This document shows, in pieces, positions 14,445 through 22,906 of a stretch of DNA of 64,000 bases. The DNA comes from an uncultured Lachnospiraceae bacterium. Its GTDB lineage: Bacteria; Bacillota; Clostridia; Lachnospirales; Lachnospiraceae. The notes under the pieces were generated by a model, which was not told the DNA's origin, did not search any database, and saw only the letters and a list, made by a program, of their open reading frames with translations. Both the position numbers and the translations under genes were made by a program. The first letter of the stretch is position 1. Every line of letters starts with the position of its first letter. The stretch is taken from NCBI GenBank assembly GCA_902788035.1, contig CADAIL010000002.1, positions 1 to 64,000 of the forward strand, given 5' to 3'.

Positions 14445-14816
14445 ATGGCTGAAAATAACCGGAGGGCGGATCATATCGGTCCGCATCGAAGGACATATGA
14501 CAAGAACAAAGCTATCATCCTGAGAACGCAGAACATTTGTGGAATATGCGGAATGCCGGTCGACAAAAGCCGGAAGTATCCTGACCCGCTGTCGCCTTGC
14601 GTCGACCATATCATACCGATAGCCAGAGGTGGACATCCGTCAGCGATTGAGAATCTTCAGCTCGCGCACTGGAAATGTAACAGGATGAAGTCTGACAAAT
14701 TGCAGAATGATGATTGCAAAAACGATTTTGCGGGAACGGAAGAGGCAGTGAACAATGACCTGCCATGGTCGATTGACTGGACGAAGTACAGGGCCTCGGA
14801 TGGCAGCGGTCGATAG
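14445..14816 (+). CDS. HNH endonuclease (packaging-associated)
   Basis: 123 aa. ICGICGMPVD, CVDHIIPIARGGHPSAIENLQLAHWKCNRMKSDK: a complete HNH/Cys4 motif. HNH proteins beside portal and terminase genes in HK97-like and related phages work with the terminase in cos cleavage, so that role is likely here. No small terminase gene is recognisable between it and the portal gene. Confidence 0.88.
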   Translation: MAENNRRADHIGPHRRTYDKNKAIILRTQNICGICGMPVDKSRKYPDPLSPCVDHIIPIARGGHPSAIENLQLAHWKCNRMKSDKLQNDDCKNDFAGTEEAVNNDLPWSIDWTKYRASDGSGR

Positions 14817-14890
14817 GGGGCATACCTCCCCCCGTCGGCCTCGCTCCGTACTTCCCCGGCGCACTGCACAAAAAAACACACGATGGAGAG
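14817..14890. other. Candidate cos region
   Basis: Short non-coding gap between the HNH and portal genes with an inverted repeat GGGG-CATACCT-CCCC (about 14817-14832) and G/C-rich flanks. In phages with packaging-associated HNH proteins the cohesive-end site commonly lies here. No cleavage position can be read from the sequence. Confidence 0.3.
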
Positions 14891-14903
14891 AAAGGAGCCT
14901 GTC

Positions 14904-16145
14904 ATGGCGGATAACAAAGGCATGGAATACCTGCGGCGGAAGCTGCTGATGAAACAGGGCAGAGTGGAGACCAGATACAAATACTACGAGATGAAAAACA
15001 AAGCACGAGACTTCGGGATATCCACTCCGCCGAATATGCAGCTGTGGAATTCTACGCTCGGGTGGTGCGCAAAGGCAGTAGATAGTCTGAGTGACAGGCT
15101 TTCCTTCAGGGAATTCCGCAATGATGTCTTCAACCTGAATGAGATCTTTGCCATGAACAATCCAGATGTATTCTTTGACTCTGCGATTCTCTCTGCCCTG
15201 ATCGGCTCGTGCAGCTTTGTATATATTTCTCCGGATGAGGACGGATACCCGAGACTACAGGTGATTGACGGAGCAAATGCAACAGGGAGAATCGATGAAA
15301 TCACCGGATTACTCACGGAAGGGTATGCAGTCCTGCAGAGAGACCAGGATACTCGGAGACCTACGATTGAAGCTCACTTCGAACCGTTCTATACGACGAT
15401 ATACAGACGCGGTGAAGAGCCTGAAGTCTACGAGCACAATGTAGAGCATCCTCTGCTTGTCCCGATCATCTACAGACCGGATGCCAAGAGACCTTTTGGC
15501 CACAGCAGGATATCAAGATCTGCTATGTCACTTGTAGGATCTGCGCTTCGGACAATCAAGCGTGCTGAAGTGTCAGCGGAATTTTACAGCTATCCGCAGA
15601 AATATGCGGTCGGCATGTCGGACGATGCTGAAATGGCGGACCGCTGGAAGGCGTCGATGTCATCGATGCTGACGATTACCAAAGACGAGGACAATGACCA
15701 TCCGGTTGTTGGCCAGTTCCAGCAGCAGTCAATGACTCCGCATACGGAGCAGCTGAAGATGTTCGCCGCACTCTTCGGAGGAGAGATGGGACTCACCATG
15801 GATGACCTTGGATTTCCATCAGATAATCCATCTTCATCGGAAGCTATCAAGGCGGCACACGAAACACTCAGGGCTACGGCCAGAAAGGCACAGAAGAAAT
15901 TCGGCAGCGGGTTCCTCAATGTGGGCTACCTTGCCGCATGCCTTAGGGATGACTGGCAGTATTCAAGAAGGCAGTTCTACATGACGAAGCCTATATGGGA
16001 ACAGCTTTTCGAGCCGGATATGTCACAGCTCTCCCTGATTGGTGACGGAGCCATCAAGGTCAATCAGGCGGTGCCAGGATACTTTGGCAATACGAATCTC
16101 AGAGATCTGACAGGAATAGAGTCGGAGGACGATACGAATGAGTGA
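14904..16145 (+). CDS. Phage portal protein (SPP1 gp6-like)
   Basis: 413 aa from ATG 14904 (AAAGGAGCC upstream); an earlier in-frame ATG at 14883 lacks a site. Segments NSTLGWCAKAVDSLSDRLSF, ALIGSCSFVYIS, RPFGHSRISRSAMSLVGSALRTIKRAEVSAEF and QLKMFAALFGGEMGLTMDDLGFPSDNPSSSEAI fit the gp6-like portal family. It forms the dodecameric vertex ring through which DNA is pumped. Overlaps the MuF gene by 8 bp. Confidence 0.9.
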   Translation: MADNKGMEYLRRKLLMKQGRVETRYKYYEMKNKARDFGISTPPNMQLWNSTLGWCAKAVDSLSDRLSFREFRNDVFNLNEIFAMNNPDVFFDSAILSALIGSCSFVYISPDEDGYPRLQVIDGANATGRIDEITGLLTEGYAVLQRDQDTRRPTIEAHFEPFYTTIYRRGEEPEVYEHNVEHPLLVPIIYRPDAKRPFGHSRISRSAMSLVGSALRTIKRAEVSAEFYSYPQKYAVGMSDDAEMADRWKASMSSMLTITKDEDNDHPVVGQFQQQSMTPHTEQLKMFAALFGGEMGLTMDDLGFPSDNPSSSEAIKAAHETLRATARKAQKKFGSGFLNVGYLAACLRDDWQYSRRQFYMTKPIWEQLFEPDMSQLSLIGDGAIKVNQAVPGYFGNTNLRDLTGIESEDDTNE

Positions 16146-17331
16146 TATTGCTCCGGATCTGTGGGAAGAAATAAAGCGCCAGTTCCTGCAGGACGTTGAG
16201 AATGACGAGAAGATCGAGAATATTATTGCCAAAATGGCCGATAAAATGGCAACGCATATCGATTCTCAGGAATATGCGATTCAGGTAGGTGAGCACGCGG
16301 CTGATGCGCTACAAAATGTTCTGTCATCTGATGTTCTTCCGGAAGGAAAAATGTATTACAATATAGCTGAGAGGACCGTAAGACCACAGATGGAGCTGGT
16401 CAGGGAGATGGTTCTGGAAACGGCGGGAGAGATCCAGGAAGCGCTGAACTGGGAAGCGAGGATTGGCATGAAGGCAATCACACCGCCGGCGAACGATGAC
16501 AGGATTGAAGGAATCATTAATCGGCTTTGCTCGGAGGAAAACTATGACAAGATAAAATGGATCCTCGATGCACCAATCAAGGCATATTCTCAGAGCGTAG
16601 TTGATGATTTCATTCATGCGAACGCGGATGCACAGTATAAAGCTGGTCTGCAGCCGAGGATTATACGCACGCTCCGGGGGAGAGGGTGTGAAAAATGCCG
16701 CCAACTGGCCGGGACGTATGACTATCCGGATGGACTTCCGGATGAAAATGTTTTCATGCGTCACGATAACTGCAAGTGCCTTGTGACTTATGATCCGGGG
16801 GATGGACGAAGGCAGAATGTTCATACAAAGAAATGGTATGAAGACCAAAGCGCAGCAGCAAGGGATAAAAACAGCTACTTAGGTGACATCAAGAGGCGAA
16901 GAGAACCGACCGTTGAAGATCTTAAAAACAGGCTGACGGTTTATGGAAAGGATCCTGATAATGAAGGCGTGGTTATTGAAAAACTACTCAATCATGAGAT
17001 TTCAATGAATCTGTCTTCTCAGGGATATATGAAGCATGTTGAGGGGACGAAGAAATTTGAAGAATATGCAAAATCAAGACTTGAAGAAGGAAAGGGATAT
17101 CAAAGCAGAATAACGATAAGCAAAGAGGAAGTGCAACAGCTTATATATTCGTATGCTGGTACAGGGAAACATGATTCATCAAAAAACTATGTTGCTGAGT
17201 ATGTGTCTGTAGGAAAACCTATAGGGGAGTATTATACGAATGATGGAAGATGGATTAAGACAGACAGAATTTTGATCATTTACAAGAAAAAAAGTGCTCA
17301 CATTGTACCAATAAAGGAGAAAAAGCAATGA
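16138..17331 (+). CDS. MuF head protein with C-terminal Ntox50-like toxin domain
   Basis: 397 aa. The N-terminal part is a minor head protein of the MuF type, with its Cys/His cluster GCEKCRQLAGTYDYPDG...MRHDNCKCLVTYDPG (about 182-220). From about residue 285 the sequence changes to a bacterial toxin 50 pattern: YMKHVEGTKKFEEYAKSRL, SRITISKEEVQQLIYSYAGTG, and a final RILIIYKKKSAHIVPIKE. Ntox50 domains are predicted RNases. DNA from about 16960 is visibly more A/T-rich than the phage around it, suggesting separate origin of the tip. MuF-toxin fusions are known from temperate phages. The stop overlaps the start of the next gene. Confidence 0.85.
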   Translation: MSDIAPDLWEEIKRQFLQDVENDEKIENIIAKMADKMATHIDSQEYAIQVGEHAADALQNVLSSDVLPEGKMYYNIAERTVRPQMELVREMVLETAGEIQEALNWEARIGMKAITPPANDDRIEGIINRLCSEENYDKIKWILDAPIKAYSQSVVDDFIHANADAQYKAGLQPRIIRTLRGRGCEKCRQLAGTYDYPDGLPDENVFMRHDNCKCLVTYDPGDGRRQNVHTKKWYEDQSAAARDKNSYLGDIKRRREPTVEDLKNRLTVYGKDPDNEGVVIEKLLNHEISMNLSSQGYMKHVEGTKKFEEYAKSRLEEGKGYQSRITISKEEVQQLIYSYAGTGKHDSSKNYVAEYVSVGKPIGEYYTNDGRWIKTDRILIIYKKKSAHIVPIKEKKQ

Positions 17332-17537
17332 TTACAAACGAAGAAATGTGGAAATTTCGTTACATGGACAATGTAAGAATTGTTGACAAGGATAGAAACG
17401 TACATGTTGGGTCAGTTATTGAAATATTGGACGGAGATGAATTTGGTTGCGATGATGAATTGAAACTTGAGACAGATAATGGCAGGATTAAGACATTTAC
17501 GGCAAAAGATATCTCTGAAATTTCTATCGTGAATTAG
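17328..17537 (+). CDS. Probable immunity protein for the MuF toxin
   Basis: 69 aa, ATGA overlap with the toxin gene, AAAGGAGAAAAA upstream. Small acidic, strand-rich protein (YMDNVRIVDKDRNVHVGSVI, then DELKLETDNGRIKTFTAKD). It shares the A/T-rich composition of the toxin domain and interrupts a conserved head-gene order, both expected of an immunity gene that travelled with the toxin. No family recognised; the role is inferred from position. Confidence 0.65.
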   Translation: MITNEEMWKFRYMDNVRIVDKDRNVHVGSVIEILDGDEFGCDDELKLETDNGRIKTFTAKDISEISIVN

Positions 17538-17568
17538 ATGCTGATTTGACAGAAAATGAGAGGCAAAT

Positions 17569-18987
17569 ATGGCAGAAAAAAGAATTGGCTGCCAGACTCC
17601 GTCAAGGTCATTCGTCCTGCCATATGAATTGACAGACGGCGCCAGGGCGGTAGAGATTTACAATTCAACAGGATTCAAAGCGCAGGAGTGGCAGGAGCTG
17701 CTCCTGTACGACATTCTGGCCTTCAATGACGACGGCCTCTGGGTGCATACTTCTTTCGGCTTTTCCCTGCCACGGCGGAATGGGAAAAACGAGGTGGTCA
17801 CTATACGCGAGATGTACGGTCTGATCGAACTGGGAGAACAGATCATGCACACAGCACATAGGACTTCGACCACACATACGGCATGGGAGAGGCTCCTGAA
17901 CCGCCTGAAGAAATGCGGTGCGGATATAGTATCGTCGTATCGCGCATCCGGCAAGGAACATATAGAACTTGCGAATGGCGGCAAGATTGAATTCCGAACA
18001 AGGACAAGCAAAGGAGGACTTGGAGAAGGATATGATCTTCTGGTCATAGACGAGGCTCAGGAATACCAGGATGATCAGGAGACAGCTCTTAAATATGTCA
18101 TATCGGACAGCCCAAACCCGCAGACAATATTCCTTGGGACACCACCTACGGCGGTCAGCTCCGGAACTGTCTTCCTGAACTTCCGGAACACTGTTCTGCA
18201 AGGAAAAGGCCAGAACAGCGCATGGGAGGAATGGAGCATCCCGAAGAGGGTCGATCTGTGGAACAAGGAGGCATGGTATCAAGCAAATCCATCCCTTGGG
18301 GCACATCTGAAGGAGCGGGCAATCATTGACGAGATAGGCAAGTGCACAAATGAGGCAAAGATCATTGATGAACTGATTCAACGCTTCGGAATGTGGTTCC
18401 AGTATAACCAAAAAAGTGCTATAAGCGAGGAAGAATGGAACTCGTACATCTGCAAGACAAAGCCGTCATTTGTCGGAAAACTAGGAATAGGCATCAAATA
18501 CAGCCATGATGGCGAATCTGTCAGCATGGCAGCGGCCGTCAGGACTTCGGACGGACAGATCTTCGTTGAAGCTCTCGGAAGAGAAGAAAGACGGAAGGGA
18601 AATGACTGGATTGTTGTCTTGCTCAGACAGTTGGATGCTGGGAAGATTGTTGTAGATGGAAAGAATGGTCAGGATCTGCTTGTCGCAGACATGAAAGATG
18701 CGGGCATCCGCAAAAAGCCTGTCTTACCAAAGGTGGACGATATTGTGCTTGCCAATTCTGCCTTTGAACAGGCACGGTTTGACGGAGCCGTGTGTCATAT
18801 GGGCCAGAAGAGTCTCAGACAGTCGGCCGGAAACTGTGAAAAAAGAGCAATCGGTTCACGAGGTGGTTTCGGATTCCAGAGCATAAAGGAAGGCGTGGAC
18901 GTCTCGATAATAGAGGCAGTAGTCCTGGCATACTGGGCTTGTTCCAGCATGAAAAAAGAGAAAAAAAGACAGAAGTTAAGCGGTTAA
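17569..18987 (+). CDS. terL: Terminase large subunit
   Basis: 472 aa. ATPase: Walker A-like FSLPRRNGKNEV (about residue 66-77), Walker B LLVIDEAQEYQDD (about 158-163), coupling motif FLGTPP. The C-terminal nuclease half has acidic strands (GIKYSHDGES, KIVVDGKNGQD, SIIEAVVLAYWA). It is the packaging motor. The order is unusual: it follows portal and MuF genes rather than preceding them. A strong terminator comes directly after the stop. Confidence 0.92.
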   Translation: MAEKRIGCQTPSRSFVLPYELTDGARAVEIYNSTGFKAQEWQELLLYDILAFNDDGLWVHTSFGFSLPRRNGKNEVVTIREMYGLIELGEQIMHTAHRTSTTHTAWERLLNRLKKCGADIVSSYRASGKEHIELANGGKIEFRTRTSKGGLGEGYDLLVIDEAQEYQDDQETALKYVISDSPNPQTIFLGTPPTAVSSGTVFLNFRNTVLQGKGQNSAWEEWSIPKRVDLWNKEAWYQANPSLGAHLKERAIIDEIGKCTNEAKIIDELIQRFGMWFQYNQKSAISEEEWNSYICKTKPSFVGKLGIGIKYSHDGESVSMAAAVRTSDGQIFVEALGREERRKGNDWIVVLLRQLDAGKIVVDGKNGQDLLVADMKDAGIRKKPVLPKVDDIVLANSAFEQARFDGAVCHMGQKSLRQSAGNCEKRAIGSRGGFGFQSIKEGVDVSIIEAVVLAYWACSSMKKEKKRQKLSG

Positions 18988-18988
18988 A

Positions 18989-19022
18989 GTCTGCTCCGAA
19001 AAACGGGGCGGACTTTTTTTAT
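18989..19022 (+). terminator. Strong intrinsic terminator after terL
   Basis: GTCTGCTCCG, loop AAAAA, CGGGGCGGAC (10 pairs, two G-U) followed by TTTTTTT. It lies inside the late gene block, so structural genes from 19084 must use readthrough or antitermination, or a promoter in the 60-bp gap, where none is obvious. Confidence 0.88.
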
Positions 19023-19083
19023 TATGTCTGTGTTAGCGTAAAACCAGCGCAGGACTTGATGTTGAAGGAGGAGGTTTAAACAA

Positions 19084-19512
19084 ATGCCGTTTACACCGAT
19101 AGAAACACAGGAAGATTTTGACGCGGCAGTCCAGAGCAGACTTGATCAGAGGGAAAAAGAAATCAGGGGAGAATATGCTGATTACGAAGACCTGAAGACA
19201 CAGGTAGCGGGATTTGCCGGTACTGAACAGCAGTACAAAGATCAGATTGCAAATCTGGAGAAAGAGAAGGCGCAGAGCGCTGCAACAGTGATCCGTTATA
19301 AGAAGGCCGGCGAATACCGGATTCCCATGGGCATGGCGGACCGGCTCAAAGGTGAGACGGAAGAGGAAATCGATGCGGATGCCAAAATGATGGCGAAGCT
19401 GATCGGCCGCAGGGGAGGGACTCAGCCTTTACGGGACAATGAACCCCCGGTCGAGAAAAATGAAAAGAGAGCAGCCCTGAGGGGGATGCTGGCAAAGATG
19501 AAGGAGGATTAA
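19084..19512 (+). CDS. Capsid scaffold protein
   Basis: 142 aa; AAGGAGGAGG upstream. Charged and helical (FDAAVQSRLDQREKEIRGEY, YKDQIANLEKEKAQSAA) with a C-terminal KRAALRGMLAKMKED. Size, coiled-coil character and position immediately before the capsid gene identify it as the scaffold (DUF4355-like). Confidence 0.82.
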   Translation: MPFTPIETQEDFDAAVQSRLDQREKEIRGEYADYEDLKTQVAGFAGTEQQYKDQIANLEKEKAQSAATVIRYKKAGEYRIPMGMADRLKGETEEEIDADAKMMAKLIGRRGGTQPLRDNEPPVEKNEKRAALRGMLAKMKED

Positions 19513-19513
19513 T

Positions 19514-20407
19514 ATGCCTGCAAATGTATTAACAAGAGGGGAACTGATCCCTGAAGTAGTAGTAAATGACATGTTTAACGCTGTAAGTGGACACTCCGCA
19601 CTTGCAAGGCTGTCCGACAGCAAACCGATCCCGTTTTCCGGACAGCGGGAATTCATCTTCACGATGGACAAGGAAGTGGATATCGTAGCAGAAAACGGCA
19701 AGAAATCACCGGGTGGCGGAAATGTGGAACCGGTCAGCGTTGTACCGATCAAGTTCGAGTACTCAATGCGTGCTTCCGACGAGTTCCTGTATGCGGATGA
19801 AGAATACAGGCTCGGAGTGACAGAACAGTTTGTTGAAGGCTTCGGGAAAAAGCTTGCAAGGGGTCTTGACATTGCCGCGATCCATGGCGTTAACCCGAGG
19901 ACTGGTTCGGCATCTGCGGTGATAGGAGATAACAATTTCAAGGATAAAGTCACAACAACCGTCACCTACGCAGCAGCAACTCCTGACGACAATCTCGATG
20001 CAGCAGTCGCGGCGATTCGCGCCCTTGGTCGTGATGTCACCGGAATCGCGATGAACCCGGCATTTGCGTCTGCGATGGCCAAGGTGAAAGTCAACGGAGT
20101 TGTCCAATATCCGGAATTCAGATTCGGTCAGAACCCGCAGGCCTTTGCCGGTCTTCGGAATGATGTGAATAATACAGTATCCTTCGGTACAAGTAAACTC
20201 AGGGCGCTTGTCGGGGATTTCATGAATTGCTTCCGCTGGGGCTATGCCAAGGAGATCCCTCTGCAGGTCATTGAATACGGCAACCCGGATAACGATGAGG
20301 AACTCGGAGACCTTAAAGGCCGCAACCAGGTTCTGCTGAGATGCGAGGCGTATATGGGATGGGGCATCCTTCTTCCGGATGCATTCATGCGGATCGTGGA
20401 AAACTGA
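19514..20407 (+). CDS. Major capsid protein (HK97 fold)
   Basis: 297 aa. RGELIPEVVVNDMFNAVSGHSALARL, the N-terminal arm; KEVDIVAENGKKSPGGGNVEPVSVVPIKFEYSMRASDEFL, the E-loop and spine region; GITGIAMNPAFA-like P domain (DVTGIAMNPAFASAMAKVK) and a final GWGILLPDAFMRI. All typical of the Phage_capsid family. It starts 1 bp after the scaffold stop. Confidence 0.9.
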   Translation: MPANVLTRGELIPEVVVNDMFNAVSGHSALARLSDSKPIPFSGQREFIFTMDKEVDIVAENGKKSPGGGNVEPVSVVPIKFEYSMRASDEFLYADEEYRLGVTEQFVEGFGKKLARGLDIAAIHGVNPRTGSASAVIGDNNFKDKVTTTVTYAAATPDDNLDAAVAAIRALGRDVTGIAMNPAFASAMAKVKVNGVVQYPEFRFGQNPQAFAGLRNDVNNTVSFGTSKLRALVGDFMNCFRWGYAKEIPLQVIEYGNPDNDEELGDLKGRNQVLLRCEAYMGWGILLPDAFMRIVEN

Positions 20408-20417
20408 AGGAGTTGAA

Positions 20418-20735
20418 ATGAAAAGATATCGGCACAAACGCACTGGTGCGATGATAGAGGTCGAGTCTGAGATCAGGGGAGAGGATTGGCAGGAAGTAGT
20501 TCCTGCCAATTCGGTTAAAACCGAGGAGAATCCTGATCCGGATTGTACAGGAGAGGAGACAGCCGGAACACCGGCAGAGGAGACAATCGGAACGCCGTCG
20601 GAGGAGACAGCCGAAACACCGATAACGGATAAGAAAAAGGCGAACACACCAAAGACGTCGGCGAAGAAATCTACGACCAAGAAGACAACGGCGAAACCTG
20701 CGGCTAAACGCCCTGTTGCGAGGGTGAACAGATGA
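20418..20735 (+). CDS. Short capsid-adjacent protein with repetitive tail
   Basis: 105 aa from ATG 20418 (GAAGGAG). Starts KRYRHKRTGAMIEVESEI, a small beta element, followed by an imperfect repeat EETAGTPAEETIGTPSEETAETP and a Lys/Thr/Ala-rich end resembling histone tails. Such genes between capsid and connectors are common; a head decoration or DNA-contact role is a guess. Confidence 0.6.
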   Translation: MKRYRHKRTGAMIEVESEIRGEDWQEVVPANSVKTEENPDPDCTGEETAGTPAEETIGTPSEETAETPITDKKKANTPKTSAKKSTTKKTTAKPAAKRPVARVNR

Positions 20736-21151
20736 GAAATTATGCGACAACAGAAGACATGGAAGCAATGTGGAGGGAAATGACGGCGGAAGAACGGCAG
20801 CGGGCTGATGAAATGATTCCTGTCATCTCCTCAATGCTCCGGATGGAGGCCGCAAAAGTCGGGAAGGATCTCGACATGATGGTCGATCAGTCAGAGGACA
20901 TGGCAAATGTTGCAAGATCCGTAACCGTAGATGTTGTCGCGAGAGTGCTCATGACTACGACAAAGCAGGAACCTATGTCACAGATGTCACAGTCCGCGCT
21001 CGGTTACTCGGTTTCCGGGACATTTCTTGTTCCCGGAGGCGGTGTTTTTATTAAAAAGTCTGAGCTTGCGAGGCTCGGCCTTCGGAGGCAGCAGATAGGG
21101 GTGATTGATTTTTATGGGACTGATACAGGGAATAACAGTGAAACTGTATGA
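20732..21151 (+). CDS. Head-tail connector (Gp15/Gp19-like)
   Basis: 139 aa, ATGA overlap. YATTEDMEAMWREMTAEERQRADEMIPVISSMLRMEA and VVARVLMTTTKQEPMSQMSQSALGYSVSGTFLVPGGGVFIKKSELARLGL match the Gp19/Gp15/Gp42 connector family, which forms the adaptor ring under the portal. Confidence 0.8.
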   Translation: MRNYATTEDMEAMWREMTAEERQRADEMIPVISSMLRMEAAKVGKDLDMMVDQSEDMANVARSVTVDVVARVLMTTTKQEPMSQMSQSALGYSVSGTFLVPGGGVFIKKSELARLGLRRQQIGVIDFYGTDTGNNSETV

Positions 21152-21452
21152 ACGTGTGCAGTCGGGAATAGATGAATTCTATTGCCCGGTATATGAAGAA
21201 TCACCCGTTGATGTAGAAAATGTGCTGGTGACACCGGTATCCGTTACCGATATTCCAGAGCCGAATGCAACAGAGCAGAAAAAAGCCGTGTACAAAATAG
21301 CCATTCCGAAAGGTGATGCACATACATGGGAAGACAGCAGGGTAGACTTCTTTGGACAAAGCTGGAAAGTGATCGGACACGCTGAGGAGGGAATTGAAGA
21401 GCTGATCCCGCTTGACTGGAACCGGAAATACATGGTGGAGAGGTATGGGTGA
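21114..21452 (+). CDS. Head closure / stopper protein
   Basis: 112 aa from ATG 21114 (AGGGGTGA upstream), overlapping the connector gene by 38 bp. Small beta-rich protein: VKLYERVQSGIDEFYCPVYEE, VYKIAIPKGDAHTWEDSRVDFFGQSWKVIGHAEEGIEELIPLDWNRKYMVERYG. The ending FGQSWKVIG..IPLDWN is typical for clostridial phage head-closure proteins. Confidence 0.7.
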   Translation: MGLIQGITVKLYERVQSGIDEFYCPVYEESPVDVENVLVTPVSVTDIPEPNATEQKKAVYKIAIPKGDAHTWEDSRVDFFGQSWKVIGHAEEGIEELIPLDWNRKYMVERYG

Positions 21453-21678
21453 CATCAGGATTGAACTTGACCATGATGCGGTCAGAGCATTCCTTCAGTC
21501 TTCTGACGTCGCTGAAATGGTGAACAGTTACGGCAGCAGGGCCGTGAACAGCCTTGGCAAAGGTTACGAAGGGGAACCCTATATAGGACCTAACAGGGCA
21601 AATTATGCGGTAGAGGCAACGTACTACCAGACGAAGTCGAAGGGTACGGCCCCGATATTGGAGGCACTAGGTGATTGA
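21445..21678 (+). CDS. Minor head-tail protein (HK97 gp10-like)
   Basis: 77 aa from ATG 21445 (TGGAGAGG). Pattern RIELDHDAVRAFLQSSDVAEMVNSYGSRAVNSLG then YAVEATYYQTKSKG resembles short gp10-like tail-terminator partners found at this place in Firmicutes siphophages. Confidence 0.65.
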   Translation: MGDIRIELDHDAVRAFLQSSDVAEMVNSYGSRAVNSLGKGYEGEPYIGPNRANYAVEATYYQTKSKGTAPILEALGD

Positions 21679-22006
21679 GAAAACGATTATGGATTTCCTT
21701 CATGGAAGGATGAATGTCCCTGTGCGGGCGGAAGTACCGTCGCCTCCGGACAGCGAATACGTCATCGTAGTAAGGACCGGAGGATCAGAAAAGGATTTCC
21801 TGCATACGAGCCAGATCGCAATCATTTCGAATGGGAGGACGATGCTGAGGGCCGCTGGACTGCATGAATCGGTCAAGTCTCACATGGACGGATTGACGAC
21901 ACTGGACGAGGTGACGAAAGTGAAGCTTCTGGATGAAGGAAATGTGACGGATGCGATGGTAAAGCGGCACAGGTATCAGGGGATATATGAGATCACGCAC
22001 TATTGA
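21671..22006 (+). CDS. Tail completion protein
   Basis: 111 aa from GTG 21671, overlapping the previous gene by 8 bp. KTIMDFLHGRMNVPVRAEVP, SEYVIVVRTGGSEKDFLHTSQIAIISNG and KRHRYQGIYEITHY fit tail terminator or completion proteins placed just before the tail tube gene. Confidence 0.68.
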   Translation: MIEKTIMDFLHGRMNVPVRAEVPSPPDSEYVIVVRTGGSEKDFLHTSQIAIISNGRTMLRAAGLHESVKSHMDGLTTLDEVTKVKLLDEGNVTDAMVKRHRYQGIYEITHY

Positions 22007-22023
22007 ATTTGAGAGGTAATCAC

Positions 22024-22641
22024 ATGAGTGAGAATAATGCAAATCTTGTAACAGTTGGAAAACCCAAGACAGGCGGGGCAGTCTATCGCGCCCCGCTCGG
22101 AACTACACTCCCGGAGGATGCGGTATCGTCTCTCGCTGCAGCATTCGTAAATCAGGGGTATATCAGTGAAGACGGCCTTGTCAACTCGAACTCACCGGAA
22201 TCAGAGGATACGATTGCGTGGGGCGGAGACGTGGTCAATTCTTCCATGAAGCAGAAGAAGGACACTTATAAGTTCAAGATGATCGAAGCGAAGAACGTTG
22301 AAGTCCTCAAGACCGTATACGGAGATGATAACGTGACAGGGACGCTTGCAACCGGGATCACAGTGAAAGCGAACAGCAAGGAACTGCCGGAAAGTGCGTG
22401 GGTTGTCGAGGAGATCCTGAAAGGCAACACACTGAGACGAACGGTCATCCCGTGCGGCAAGATCACAGCGCTGGGCGACATTGTACACAAGGACAATGAG
22501 GTGACCGGATACGACGCCACTCTTACTGCTTATCCGGATTCGGATGGCCAGACACACTATGAGTATATGATCGAGGCTGCGAGCGGAACTTCGGGCAGCC
22601 AGGAATCAAGCGGCCAGGAATCAAGCGGCCAGGGAGGTTGA
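22024..22641 (+). CDS. Major tail tube protein
   Basis: 205 aa from ATG 22024 (GAGAGGTAA). YRAPLGTTLPEDAVSSLAAAFVNQGYISEDGLV and AWGGDVVNSSMKQKKDTYKFKMIEAKNVEVLKTVYGDDNV are characteristic of Firmicutes phage tail tubes. The C-terminus ends in a short repeat (SSGQESSGQGG) likely exposed on the tube surface. Confidence 0.88.
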   Translation: MSENNANLVTVGKPKTGGAVYRAPLGTTLPEDAVSSLAAAFVNQGYISEDGLVNSNSPESEDTIAWGGDVVNSSMKQKKDTYKFKMIEAKNVEVLKTVYGDDNVTGTLATGITVKANSKELPESAWVVEEILKGNTLRRTVIPCGKITALGDIVHKDNEVTGYDATLTAYPDSDGQTHYEYMIEAASGTSGSQESSGQESSGQGG

Positions 22642-22642
22642 T

Positions 22643-22906
22643 ATGTACAGCGGGACAACTGCATCGGGGTTCAGATACGATATCGATGAGAAGAACACAG
22701 ACAATATGGAGCTTGTCGACGCGATCGCGGAAGTGACAGATGGAGATAGCCTTGCGGTATCCAAGGTATGCAGGCTCATCCTTGGAGATGAACAGCGCAA
22801 AAGGCTGTATGATCACCTGAGAACGGTTGATGGGCGCGTACCTGTCGAAGCGGTTACAAGAGAAATCATTGAGATATTCAGTGGAGCTGCTAAAGGAAAA
22901 AAATAA
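22643..22906 (+). CDS. Tail assembly chaperone (G-like)
   Basis: 87 aa, start right after the tube gene. GFRYDIDEKNTDNMELVDAI, DGDSLAVSKVCRLILGDEQRKRLYDHLRTVDGRVP, EIIEIFSGAAKGKK. The last codons are GGA AAA AAA TAA, a slippery run that lets ribosomes enter the downstream frame, as in lambda gpG/gpGT. Confidence 0.82.
   Translation: MYSGTTASGFRYDIDEKNTDNMELVDAIAEVTDGDSLAVSKVCRLILGDEQRKRLYDHLRTVDGRVPVEAVTREIIEIFSGAAKGKK
22897..22903 (+). promoter_or_regulatory. Programmed -1 frameshift site
   Basis: A AAA AAA (seven As, 22897-22903) directly before the TAA of the G-like gene. Slipping back one base gives ATA ATC ACC CTT GCC GGC ATG, the frame of the downstream ORF. The downstream ORF has no ribosome site before its first ATG (22927 or 22930 region), which supports the shift. 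Confidence 0.8.
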
